Shown here: piece by piece, positions 1-9,069 of the stretch
Layout: every line of letters begins with the position of its first letter
Numbering within the stretch: the stretch's first letter is position 1
Source of the DNA: Bacillota bacterium
GTDB taxonomy: Bacteria; Bacillota; Limnochordia; Limnochordales; Limnochordaceae
Direction of reading: 5' to 3'
NCBI GenBank assembly: GCA_017577405.1
Contig: PIUA01000021.1
Span: 167,002-231,001, forward strand
Length of the DNA: 64,000 bases
The notes under the pieces: model-generated
Database searches by the model: none
What the model was told of the DNA's origin: nothing
What the model saw: only the letters and a program-made list of their open reading frames with translations
Position numbers and translations under genes: made by a program

Positions 1-844
1 GCCGCTCGCCCAAGCTGGGGACGGCCCGGTTTTCCCAGAAGACGCCGGTCCGGATGGGCTCCTCCGAGCGGGTCGCTTCGGCGATGAAGGCGGCCATTCG
101 GGCCTGGAGGGTGGCCTCGTCCGTCCCTGGGAGGATCACCGGATCGTAGCTGGGTTCCAGGGGGGCGTAGCGGGGGAGACCACCCCGATCCTTCCCGGCG
201 AACCAGGCCTTGGTGTGGAGGTTGTTGTAGGTGGGGCAAGGCTGGAGGACCTCCAAGAAGGCCAAGCCCGGGTGGCGGATGGCCTGTTGGATCAAACGGA
301 CCAGCCCCCGGATGTCAAAGGCGTACCCACGGCCGATCCAGGTGTAGCCCGAGGCCATGGCCAGCATCAGCGGGTTGATGCCGCTTTGGATGGTGGGCTC
401 GGGCAGGCTCTTGGTCTGGGCGCCCAAGGGGAGCGTGGGCGAGGCCTGCCCCTTGGTCAGCCCATAGACCTCGTTGTTGAAGAGGATGTAGGTCAGGTCC
501 AGGTTGCCCCGGCCGGCGTTGACGAAGTGGCCGGCCCCGATGGCCATGCCGTCGCCGTCGCCGCCCACCGCGATCACCGTCAGCGCCGGGTTGGCCAACT
601 TGGCCCCGATGGCGTACGGGAGGACCCGCCCGTGGAGGGTGTGGATATCGTAGGCGTTGACGTAGTACTGGGTCTTGCCCGAGCAGCCGATCCCACCGAA
701 GACCGCCACCTCATGGGGCCTGAGGCCCAAGCCGGCCAGAGCCTGCTGAAGGGCGTTGAGGATCCCAAAGTCCCCGCAGCCCGGGCACCAGTCGTTGGGG
801 TAGTCAACCTGGAAATCCTTGACGGTCACTGTCGCCACCGACAT
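1..844 (-). CDS. 2-oxoacid:ferredoxin oxidoreductase beta subunit (partial, runs off left edge)
   Basis: Reverse-strand translation from ATG at 844: MSVATVTVKDFQVDYPNDWCPGCGDFGILNALQQAL...GGIGCSGKTQYYVNAYDIHTLHGRVLPYAIGAKLANPALTVIAVGGDGDGMAIGAGHF; TPP-binding GDGD motif typical of KorB/PorB. Confidence 0.92.
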   Translation of the reverse strand, partial: MSVATVTVKDFQVDYPNDWCPGCGDFGILNALQQALAGLGLRPHEVAVFGGIGCSGKTQYYVNAYDIHTLHGRVLPYAIGAKLANPALTVIAVGGDGDGMAIGAGHFVNAGRGNLDLTYILFNNEVYGLTKGQASPTLPLGAQTKSLPEPTIQSGINPLMLAMASGYTWIGRGYAFDIRGLVRLIQQAIRHPGLAFLEVLQPCPTYNNLHTKAWFAGKDRGGLPRYAPLEPSYDPVILPGTDEATLQARMAAFIAEATRSEEPIRTGVFWENRAVPSLGER

Positions 845-880
845 CTCCAAACCACCTTTCTGGGCAGCGCCCGCTGCCGG

Positions 881-2821
881 TCACTCGAAGGGGTTGCGGA
901 TGACGTACCGCGGCCCCGCCTTGCCAGCCAGAATCGCCCGCATGGCCTCGAGCAGCTCGTTGACGGCGATGGGGCGGCCATTGTACTTGACCACCAGATG
1001 GTCGGGCTTGGTGCCCGTCTCCTGGGTCAGGAGCCGGGCCATCTGGCCTGAGTAGTTGGTCTCCACCACCACCAGCGGTTGGGCCGTCGCCAGGAACGGC
1101 GCCAGCTCTTGGGCGGGGAAAGGCCAGAGCATGCGGATCTGGAGGTGCCGGACCTGCACACCTTCTGCGGCCAGCCGCTGGGTCGCCTCCAGGATGGCCC
1201 CCTTGGTGGAACCCCAGCTCAGGACGGTGAAGGCTGCATCAGGATCGCCGTAGACCTGGAGCTTCTCCTCGGCCGGGATCTCCCGGGCGGCCACCTCCAG
1301 CTTCCGCATCCGCTTCTCCATCTGCTGTTCCCGGGTGGTCGGGTCTTCGGTGACCCGTCCCACCTCCGAGTGCTCGGCCCCCGTCAGCCAGTGCATGCCG
1401 CCGGGCTGGCCCAGGAGGGGCCGGGGCGAGATGCCCGACTCGGTGGGCCGGAAGCGGGGGAAGCCCCCGGGCCAGGCTCCGTTCTCGGCCGGCTCGGCCA
1501 CCAGCCCCCGGTCGATGGAGAGCTGGCTGGTGTCGAAGGGGTCCACCGTCTGGAGGGTGCTGGCCAGGGTCTTGTCCAGCAGGTGGATCACCACCGTCTG
1601 GTACCGCTCAGCGTAGTTGAAGGCCTGGGCCGCGTCCACGAAGGCCTCGGCCACATCGCCCGAGGCCAGGACAAAGCGGGGGAACTCCCCGTGACCGGCG
1701 TGGGCCGCGAAGAGGAGATCGCCCTGCTCGCTCCGGGTGGGAAGCCCCGTGGCCGGGCCGCCCCGCTGGTAGATGGTGACCACCAAGGGGACCTCGTTGA
1801 TGCCCGCCCAGCCCAAACCTTCGGTCATGAGGGAGAGGCCCGGGCCGGAGGTGGCCGTGGCGCTCCGGGCGCCGGTCAGGGCGGCCCCGCTGGCGGTAGC
1901 CACCGCGGCCAACTCGTCCTCTGTTTGCCAGACCAGGACCGAGCTGGTGCCGCCGTCCACGGTGGGGACGGTGGCGTGGCGCTCCAGGTAGACGCTCTCA
2001 TCGGTGGCCGGGCTGATGGGGTAGTAGCTTTGGAAGGCGATGCCGGCCGCCAGCTTCCCCATGGCCACCGCCTGGGTGCCGGAGAGGAAGAGCCGGACGG
2101 GGCGCTCTGCCCGGGGGGCGAGCCGGAGGGGCAGGGCCTCCAGATCCCAGGTCTCCCGCGCGTAGGCGTAGGCCAAGTCGACGGCCTGCTGGTTCAGCTC
2201 GGTCATGGGGCTCGAGCCGAAGGTGAGGGCCACGCCCTTCTTGATCAGCTCCGGATCGTACTGGAGCAAGGCGCCCGAGAGGGCGACGGCCACCGTGTTG
2301 ATCATCCGCTCGGCCCGGGCCCGGGAGGCGCCCAGGGTGCTGGTGAGGTGCTCGGCCAACTCGCCGTAGGGGACGGAGAGGACCGTCACCCCCCGTCGGC
2401 GAGCCGCCTCCAAGAGCCCGGCGGTGGTGGGGGGGAGCCCCGCCTCTTCCAGGTGGGAGACCAAAGCCTCCTGGAGCGGGGGATCCAGGAAGACCATCCG
2501 GTCAATGGGGACGTCGGCCGCCCCGGCGTCGTGCAACAGGAGCCCCCCGGCGGCCACGGCCAGCGCGTGCCGGACCAGGGTCTCCGTCTCGAAAGTGACC
2601 AGGATGTCCACCGGGTTCCGGTGAACCGCCACCGGGTGGGTGGCCACCCGGATGTCGAAGTAGCTGTGCCGGCCCATGATGTTGGAGTAGTACTCCCGAC
2701 GTCCGAAGACGAAGAAGCCTCCCGCGGCCGCGGCGCGCCCAAAGACGCCGGCGGCCGTGTCCACACCCTTGCCCTGGGGCCCGCCGACCCGCCAGGCGAT
2801 ATCGACCACGTTTGCGCTCAC
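881..2821 (-). CDS. 2-oxoacid:acceptor oxidoreductase, fused gamma-alpha subunit
   Basis: Gamma-domain start (VDIAWRVGGPQGKGVDTAAGVFGRAAAAGGFFVFGRREYYSNIMGRHSYF) followed by alpha domain (GTQAVAMGKLAAGIAFQSYYPISPATDE). Start placed at GTG 2821 behind GGGAGGAGCG. Confidence 0.9.
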   Translation of the reverse strand: MSANVVDIAWRVGGPQGKGVDTAAGVFGRAAAAGGFFVFGRREYYSNIMGRHSYFDIRVATHPVAVHRNPVDILVTFETETLVRHALAVAAGGLLLHDAGAADVPIDRMVFLDPPLQEALVSHLEEAGLPPTTAGLLEAARRRGVTVLSVPYGELAEHLTSTLGASRARAERMINTVAVALSGALLQYDPELIKKGVALTFGSSPMTELNQQAVDLAYAYARETWDLEALPLRLAPRAERPVRLFLSGTQAVAMGKLAAGIAFQSYYPISPATDESVYLERHATVPTVDGGTSSVLVWQTEDELAAVATASGAALTGARSATATSGPGLSLMTEGLGWAGINEVPLVVTIYQRGGPATGLPTRSEQGDLLFAAHAGHGEFPRFVLASGDVAEAFVDAAQAFNYAERYQTVVIHLLDKTLASTLQTVDPFDTSQLSIDRGLVAEPAENGAWPGGFPRFRPTESGISPRPLLGQPGGMHWLTGAEHSEVGRVTEDPTTREQQMEKRMRKLEVAAREIPAEEKLQVYGDPDAAFTVLSWGSTKGAILEATQRLAAEGVQVRHLQIRMLWPFPAQELAPFLATAQPLVVVETNYSGQMARLLTQETGTKPDHLVVKYNGRPIAVNELLEAMRAILAGKAGPRYVIRNPFE

Positions 2822-2991
2822 CGTCGCTCCTCCCTGGGCTTCCACTGGTTCTGTGTACACTGTATGAAGAAACCTACTCATAGCTATTCTCGATTGGCCA
2901 GAGATCTCCTGCGCCTCGCCACCGGCCCGCCGCCCATCACCCCGGACCCACCGGTCCAGCCCTCAGACTTCTCTGCCACTTTGCCAGGGAG

Positions 2992-3020
2992 TTGACGGCA
3001 CGCCAAGGAACGGCTAGACT
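2992..3020 (+). promoter_or_regulatory. sigma-A-like promoter of the met operon
   Basis: TTGACG (2992-2997) - 17 bp - TAGACT (3015-3020), just upstream of the SAM-I riboswitch. Confidence 0.65.
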
Positions 3021-3077
3021 GGCACCAAGTGACGGTCTCCGGCCGTCTCGCCACAACTGCATAGTGCTTTTGAGGTG

Positions 3078-3185
3078 CTTTCATCCAGAGTGGCGGAGGG
3101 ACAGGCCCGATGAAGCCCGGCAACCGGCACCCCTGGCGGGGGTGTGCGGTGCCAATTCCTGCCGGATTTCCCGGAGAGATGAGAG
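3078..3185 (+). ncRNA. SAM-I (S-box) riboswitch
   Basis: Core GGCGGAGGGACAGGCCCGATGAAGCCCGGCAACC...GGTGCCAATTCCTGC...GAGATGAGAG; P1 ends CTTTCATC/GATGAGAG; lies upstream of metNIQ. Confidence 0.93.
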
Positions 3186-3195
3186 CCGACGGAGC

Positions 3196-3226
3196 GGCCT
3201 CTTCACTCGGGAAGAGGCCTTTTTCT
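3196..3226 (+). terminator. Intrinsic terminator of SAM-I expression platform
   Basis: GGCCTCTTC-ACTCGG-GAAGAGGCC followed by TTTTTCTT. Confidence 0.88.
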
Positions 3227-3380
3227 TCCTCAAGCTCACGGCCCGTCGCCCGAGGCGGGCGCTCCCGGGGCCGGCAGCCGCTTCTGGCACGGGAGCGCCG
3301 GAGCACGGCGACGGGAGGGAAGACCCCTGGCCTACGTAACACCGGACGGGTCCCTGGGAACGGTTCCCGCCACGCCCCAG

Positions 3381-4442
3381 GTGGCAGCCCCGCGGGCCGG
3401 ACGGGTCGTCGTTCGACTCCAGGGTGTCCACAAGGGATTTGAGACGGAAAACGGGCGGATCGAGGCCCTGCGGGGCATCGATCTGGAGGTGCGCGCCGGC
3501 GAGATCTACGGCGTCATCGGGGTGAGCGGCGCCGGCAAGAGCACCCTGGTCCGCTGTGTCAACCGCCTGGAACGGCCTGATGCCGGCCGGGTGGAGGTGG
3601 ACGGGGTGGACCTCACCTCGCTGGAAGGGGCCGAACTGCGCCGCATGCGCCAACGCATCGGCATGGTCTTCCAGCACTTCAACCTCCTCCGTTCCCGGAC
3701 CGTGGCGGGGAATGTGGCCCTCCCCCTGGAGATCGCCGGGCGACCCCGGGCGGAGATCCGCCAGCGGGTGCAGGAGCTCCTGGAGTGGGTGGGGCTGGCC
3801 GACCGGTGGGCCAGCTACCCCTCGGAGCTGTCGGGCGGCCAGAAGCAGCGGGTGGGCATCGCTCGGGCTTTGGCCAACCGGCCCCGGTTGCTTCTCTGCG
3901 ACGAGCCCACCTCCGCGCTGGATCCCGAGACCACCGCCTCGGTCTTGGACCTGCTCAAGCGGGTGCGGGACGAGATGGGGGTGACCATCCTCATCATCAC
4001 CCACCAGATGTCGGTGGTCCGGGCCATCTGTGACCGGGTGGCGGTGGTGGAGGCGGGCCGGGTGGTGGAGGAAGGGCCCACCAGCGAGGTGCTCGTCCGG
4101 CCCCAGTCGGAGGCGGCCCGCCGCCTGCTGGGCCGGTCCGGCCCCCGGCGCCAGCCCCTGCCCGACCGGACGCCGCCCCCACCGGGCCAGGAAGCCCGGC
4201 TGGTGGAGCTCCACTTCGTCGGCGAGACGGCCAAGGAGCCGGTCATCACCCACCTGGTCCGGCGGTTCCCCGTCATGGCCAACATCCTGAGCGGTCAGAT
4301 CGACCGGTTGGGCGGGACGCCCTTCGGGGTGCTCTTGGTGGAGTTGACGGGCAAGCCCGGCGACCTGGAGCGGGCCCTCACCTACCTCCGGGAGGTCGGG
4401 GTGATCATCCAGGAGTGGCATGAGGAGGTGGAGGAGCGATGA
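3381..4442 (+). CDS. metN: Methionine ABC transporter ATP-binding protein
   Basis: Walker A GVSGAGKST, LSGGQKQR signature, C-terminal NIL-like domain; downstream of SAM riboswitch and followed by permease and binding protein. Confidence 0.92.
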   Translation: MAAPRAGRVVVRLQGVHKGFETENGRIEALRGIDLEVRAGEIYGVIGVSGAGKSTLVRCVNRLERPDAGRVEVDGVDLTSLEGAELRRMRQRIGMVFQHFNLLRSRTVAGNVALPLEIAGRPRAEIRQRVQELLEWVGLADRWASYPSELSGGQKQRVGIARALANRPRLLLCDEPTSALDPETTASVLDLLKRVRDEMGVTILIITHQMSVVRAICDRVAVVEAGRVVEEGPTSEVLVRPQSEAARRLLGRSGPRRQPLPDRTPPPPGQEARLVELHFVGETAKEPVITHLVRRFPVMANILSGQIDRLGGTPFGVLLVELTGKPGDLERALTYLREVGVIIQEWHEEVEER

Positions 4443-5098
4443 TCATCTCGCCCGTGGTCCTCAAGCTGACCTGGGAAGCCCTCCAGGAGACCCTGCTCAT
4501 GGTCGGCGTTGCCACGGTCTTGGCTGAGCTGGGCGGGCTGCCACTGGGGGTTCTCTTGGTGACGACCGCCCCCGGGCGGATCCTCGCCTCGCCCCGCCTC
4601 CACCACGTGCTGGGCCTGATCGTCAACGTGGGCCGATCCATTCCGTTCATTATTTTGATGGTGGCCATCATCCCCTTCACCCGCTGGTTGGTGGGAACCT
4701 CCATCGGGACCACAGCGGCCATGGTCCCGCTGACCGTCGCCGCCATCCCCTACGTGGCCCGGCTGGTGGAAAGCTCCCTCAACGAGGTGGATCCGGGCGT
4801 GGTGGAGGCGGCGGTCGCCATGGGGGCCACCCCCTGGCAGGTGATCTGGAAGGTCTACCTGCCCGAAGCGGTCCCGTCCCTCATTCTCGGAGGGACCATC
4901 ACGGCCATCACCCTGGTGGGCTACTCGGCCATGGCCGGGGCCGTGGGGGGCGGCGGGCTGGGCGACCTGGCCATCCGGTACGGGTACCAGCGGTTCCGGA
5001 CGGACGTGATGCTGGTCACCGTGGCGGTGTTGGTGGTGCTGGTCCAGGGGATCCAGTACCTGGGCAGCTACTGGGCCCGGCGGCTGGACCGGCGGTGA
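4439..5098 (+). CDS. metI: Methionine ABC transporter permease
   Basis: 219 aa, MetI-type permease (ALQETLLMVGVATVLAELGGLPLGVLLV...EAVPSLILGGTITAITLVGYSAMAGAVGGGGLGDLAIRYGYQRF); overlaps metN stop. Confidence 0.92.
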   Translation: MIISPVVLKLTWEALQETLLMVGVATVLAELGGLPLGVLLVTTAPGRILASPRLHHVLGLIVNVGRSIPFIILMVAIIPFTRWLVGTSIGTTAAMVPLTVAAIPYVARLVESSLNEVDPGVVEAAVAMGATPWQVIWKVYLPEAVPSLILGGTITAITLVGYSAMAGAVGGGGLGDLAIRYGYQRFRTDVMLVTVAVLVVLVQGIQYLGSYWARRLDRR

Positions 5099-5171
5099 AG
5101 GTTTGGGGTTGGGGGAACCCCACGCGGGAGTGACGCGCCCAAAGCGCAACGAAGGAGGCGACGTACGTACG

Positions 5172-5981
5172 ATGGGAAGCCGTGCCATCTTCCGGGGAGC
5201 CGGGCTCTTGGGGGTGCTCTTGATCCTGGCCATGGCCCTTGTGGCCGGGACCGCCGCGGCCCAGACGGTGCTCCGGGTCGGGGCGACGCCGGTGCCCCAC
5301 GCTGAGGTGCTCCAGGTGATCCAGCCCCAGCTGGCCGCGGAAGGGATCCAGTTGGAGATCGTGGAGTTTACCGATTATGTCCAGCCCAACCTGGCGCTGG
5401 CCGCGGGCGATCTGGACGCCAACTACTTCCAGCACATCCCCTACCTGGAGCAGTTCTCCCAGGACCACCGCCTGGACCTCACCTACATCGCCGCGGTCCA
5501 CATCGAGCCCATGGGCGTCTACTCGGGCCGGTGGACCCGGCTGGAGGACCTGCCCCAGGGGGCTTCCATCGCCATCCCCAACGACCCGACCAACGGGGGC
5601 CGGGCCCTGCTCCTCCTCCAGTCGGCGGGTCTGATCCGCCTGGACCCGGCCGCCGGCATCACGGCGACCATCCTCGATGTGGTGGAGAACCCCCTGGGCC
5701 TCCGCTTCCGGGAGCTGGAGGCGGCCCAGCTGCCTCGGGTCCTCCCCGATGTGGACGCGGCCGTCATCAACACCAACTACGCGCTGGAGGCGGGCCTCAA
5801 CCCCGTGGCCGACGCCCTCACCATCGAGGGGAGCGACTCGCCCTACGCCAACGTGCTGGCCGTCCGCACCGACCGGCAGGACGATCCGGCCCTCCAGGCC
5901 CTGGCCCGGGCCCTCACCTCCAGCCAGGTCCGGGACTTCCTCCTGGAGCGGTACGGCGGCGCGGTGGTGCCCGCCTTCTGA
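5172..5981 (+). CDS. metQ: MetQ/NlpA family substrate-binding protein
   Basis: VLRVGATPVPHAEVLQVIQPQLAAEGIQLEIVEFTDYVQPNLALAAGDLDANYFQHIPYLEQF; ATG 5172 behind GAAGGAGG; signal peptide lacks a lipobox Cys. Confidence 0.9.
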   Translation: MGSRAIFRGAGLLGVLLILAMALVAGTAAAQTVLRVGATPVPHAEVLQVIQPQLAAEGIQLEIVEFTDYVQPNLALAAGDLDANYFQHIPYLEQFSQDHRLDLTYIAAVHIEPMGVYSGRWTRLEDLPQGASIAIPNDPTNGGRALLLLQSAGLIRLDPAAGITATILDVVENPLGLRFRELEAAQLPRVLPDVDAAVINTNYALEAGLNPVADALTIEGSDSPYANVLAVRTDRQDDPALQALARALTSSQVRDFLLERYGGAVVPAF

Positions 5982-6003
5982 GCCTGAACCGTCATCCCCT
6001 CGG

Positions 6004-6034
6004 GGCCCCGGCTTCGCCGGGGCCTCTCCCTTTT
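6004..6034 (+). terminator. Intrinsic terminator after metQ
   Basis: GGCCCCGGC-TTC-GCCGGGGCC followed by TCTCCCTTTT. Confidence 0.75.
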
Positions 6035-6145
6035 CAAAGGCCTCCCGACCCCTGATGCGGAACTGGATACCAAGCGGCCTGTCCCGCTTTGCAGTTGGGA
6101 GTGGTATGCTAAGCCGCGAACGGCTCATTTCGTGAGGGAGGGTCC

Positions 6146-8962
6146 TTGTTGTCAAGTCAGTCAGCGCAGCGTCCCCAGGAGCGTGGCCAGGGCGGGATCG
6201 CTGACCACCTTCGCTGGGCGACGGCCGAGGTCGAGGCTGTAACCCAGGAGCTGAAGGTTGATGCCCATCAAGGTCTCCCGTCCGACGAGGCGGCTCGCCG
6301 GCTGGAGACGCATGGTCCCAATCGTTTGGCCGAAGCCCCGGGCCGGAGCTTCTTCCAGATGGTTTGGGATCAGATCACCGAGCCGCTGGTCCTAATCCTC
6401 ATCGGCGCCGCGCTCCTCTCCGCCGTCTTAGGCGAGTGGGCGGACGTCGTCGTTATCCTCGCCATCGTCATCCTCAACGCCCTCCTCGGTGCCTCGCAGG
6501 AGCAGCGGGCCGAGGCGTCCCTGGCGGCCTTGAAGAAGATGGGCGCGCCCACGGCCCGGGTCCTCCGGGACGGCCGGGTGCGGGAGGTGCCCGCGGAGGA
6601 ACTGGTCCCGGGGGACGTGATCCTCTTGGAAGCGGGGGACAGCGTGCCCGCCGACGCCCGGATTCTGGAGTCCGCCTCCCTCCGAACCGATGAGGCGGCC
6701 TTGACGGGGGAGTCGGAACCCGTGGAGAAGGGGCACCGACCCCTCGACCCCGAGAAGGTCCACGGTCTGGGCGACCTGGGGAACCTGGTCTTCAACGGCA
6801 CCACCGTGGCCTACGGGCGGGGGCGGGCGGTGGTCTATGCCACCGGGATGGAGACGGCCCTGGGCCAGATCGCCGGCCTCCTGGCCGATGAACCCCAGGA
6901 GCAGACCCCCCTGCAGCGTCGGATGGGCGAAGTGGGGCGGACCCTGGGGCTGGCCGCCGGTGTCCTGGTCCTCCTCGTCTTCGGTATGGGCCTCATCCGG
7001 GGCGAGGAGCTCATCACCATGCTCCTTACAGCCGTCAGCTTGGCGGTGGCCGCCATTCCCGAAGGGCTGCCGGCCATTGTGACCATCGTTCTGGCCCTGG
7101 GTGTGCAACGGATGGCCGCCCGGCGGGCCATCATCCGCCGCTTGCCGGCGGTGGAGACCTTGGGCACGGCCACCGTGATCGCTTCCGACAAGACGGGCAC
7201 CCTGACCCTGAACCGGATGACCGTCACCCACCTGGTGACGGCCGAAGGCGAGCTGGATCTCTCCGATGGGAGCAGCGAGGCCGCCGCGGCTCAGGGCGCC
7301 CCGGCGGTGGCCGCCGTCCCCGAGGCGACGGGCCCCGACGGGGTGCTGGCCCCCACCGTCGCCTGGCTGGTGGCGGGGGGCGCCTTGGCCAACGACAGCC
7401 GGTTGGAGGAAGAGGACGGCACCGTGCGGGCCATCGGCGATCCGACCGAGACCGCCCTCCTGGCCGTCGCCCGGCGCCTGGGCGTCAGCCTCAGCCGGCT
7501 TGACCGGGCCTTCCCCCGGGTGGCCGAACTCCCCTTCGACTCGGACCGGAAGCGGATGACCACCTTCCACCGCCCGGAGGCCGGGGCGGAGGACCTGGTG
7601 CCCGGGATCACCCAGCTGGGCGAGCTGGTCGCCTTCACCAAGGGCGCCCCTGACGTGGTGATCGAGCGCTGCCAGTCCATCCTGGGCCCCGATGGCGTCC
7701 GGCCGCTCAAGGATGAGGACCGGCAGAAGCTCCTGGCCGCCAACGAGCGCCTGGCCGGCCAGGCCCTCCGGGTCTTGGCCGTCGCCTGCCGGGCCTGGCC
7801 GGCGGTGCCCGATCCCCTGGAGCCGGAGACGGCGGAAGACGAGCTGATCTTCCTGGGGTTGATGGGGATGCTCGATCCGCCCCGTCCCGAGGTGGCCCAG
7901 GCCATCCGGGAGGCGAAGGGCGCAGGCATTCGCACCATCATGGTGACGGGCGACCATGCCATCACCGCGGCCGCCATCGCCAAGCGCTTGGAGCTGGTCG
8001 ATCCGGGCCAGGAGCCGGAGATCATCTCGGGCCGGGAGCTGGAGACCATCGACGACGAGACCCTGAAGGAGAAGGTCCGGACCGTCTCGGTCTTCGCCCG
8101 GGTGAGCCCCGAGCACAAGCTCCGGATCGTCCGGGCCCTCAAGGCCAACGGGGCGGTGGTGGCGGTGACGGGCGACGGCGTCAACGATGCGCCGGCCCTC
8201 AAGGGGGCGGACATCGGCTGCGCCATGGGCATCACCGGCACCGACGTCTCCCGGAGTGCGGCCGACATGGTGCTGGCCGACGACAACTACGCCACCATCG
8301 TCTCGGCCGTCCGGGAAGGGCGGGTCATTTACGCCAACATCCGGAAGGCCATCCACTACCTGCTCTCGTGCAACATCGGCGAGATCGTGGCCATCTTCTT
8401 CGGTATCGCGCTGGGCCTGGGCTCGCCTCTGACGCCCATCCAGATCCTCTGGGTCAACCTGGTGACTGACGGGCTCCCCGCGCTCGCCCTGGGGGTGGAG
8501 CCGGCCGAGCCGGGTGTCATGGAGCGTCGGCCCCGCAGCCCGAAGGAGAGCATCTTCAGCGGCGGCCTGGGCTGGCAGATGCTCTGGCAGGGGGCCATGA
8601 TCGGGTTCCTCACCCTGGGCCTCTACTGGTGGGGTCTCATGTACCTGACGCCGGGTGAGGCCCGGACCCTCGCCTTCGCCACCCTGGCTTTTACCCAGCT
8701 GGCCCACAGCTTCAATGTGCGCTCCACCCACGCCAGCCTCTTCCAGATCGGCTGGTTCTCCAACCGGGCGCTCCTCCTGGCGGTGGCCGCCTCGGCCTTG
8801 CTCCAGGTTACGGTGCTGGCCGTTCCCTTCCTGGCGCCCTTCTTCGATGTGGTGCCGCTGTCCATCCTGGACCTGGAGCTCCTCCTGGTGGCCACGGTCA
8901 CGCCGTGGGTGGTGGTGGAGCTGTACAAGGCCATCCGCCGTTGGGTGGTGAAGGAAGCCTGA
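6146..8962 (+). CDS. Cation-translocating P-type ATPase (P2-type, calcium-transporter-like)
   Basis: 938 aa; TGES, DKTGTLT, GDGVNDAPALKGADIG motifs and N-terminal cation-ATPase domain. Confidence 0.9.
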   Translation: MLSSQSAQRPQERGQGGIADHLRWATAEVEAVTQELKVDAHQGLPSDEAARRLETHGPNRLAEAPGRSFFQMVWDQITEPLVLILIGAALLSAVLGEWADVVVILAIVILNALLGASQEQRAEASLAALKKMGAPTARVLRDGRVREVPAEELVPGDVILLEAGDSVPADARILESASLRTDEAALTGESEPVEKGHRPLDPEKVHGLGDLGNLVFNGTTVAYGRGRAVVYATGMETALGQIAGLLADEPQEQTPLQRRMGEVGRTLGLAAGVLVLLVFGMGLIRGEELITMLLTAVSLAVAAIPEGLPAIVTIVLALGVQRMAARRAIIRRLPAVETLGTATVIASDKTGTLTLNRMTVTHLVTAEGELDLSDGSSEAAAAQGAPAVAAVPEATGPDGVLAPTVAWLVAGGALANDSRLEEEDGTVRAIGDPTETALLAVARRLGVSLSRLDRAFPRVAELPFDSDRKRMTTFHRPEAGAEDLVPGITQLGELVAFTKGAPDVVIERCQSILGPDGVRPLKDEDRQKLLAANERLAGQALRVLAVACRAWPAVPDPLEPETAEDELIFLGLMGMLDPPRPEVAQAIREAKGAGIRTIMVTGDHAITAAAIAKRLELVDPGQEPEIISGRELETIDDETLKEKVRTVSVFARVSPEHKLRIVRALKANGAVVAVTGDGVNDAPALKGADIGCAMGITGTDVSRSAADMVLADDNYATIVSAVREGRVIYANIRKAIHYLLSCNIGEIVAIFFGIALGLGSPLTPIQILWVNLVTDGLPALALGVEPAEPGVMERRPRSPKESIFSGGLGWQMLWQGAMIGFLTLGLYWWGLMYLTPGEARTLAFATLAFTQLAHSFNVRSTHASLFQIGWFSNRALLLAVAASALLQVTVLAVPFLAPFFDVVPLSILDLELLLVATVTPWVVVELYKAIRRWVVKEA

Positions 8963-9069
8963 CGGGCTGAAGGCCGAACTCGCGGAAGATAGTGAAAGGA
9001 GCCCCTCCCTCAAGGGCTTCGGCCCCGCCTCCGACACAAAAGGGTGGGGCCGAAGGGGAGGGGCTCTTG

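Noticed and set aside
1079-2995. 638-aa plus-strand ORF (and similar long ORFs: 6428-9085 minus 885 aa, 3081-4421 minus, 34902-36848 minus, 58398-59951 minus, 46170-47609 minus)
   Set aside because: They lie antisense to strongly recognisable genes; very high GC suppresses stop codons and gives long spurious frames with Gly/Pro/Arg/His-rich, non-family-like translations.
3384-4442. MetN C-terminal region as an unusual fusion
   Set aside because: It is the normal NIL ligand-binding domain of methionine importer ATPases.
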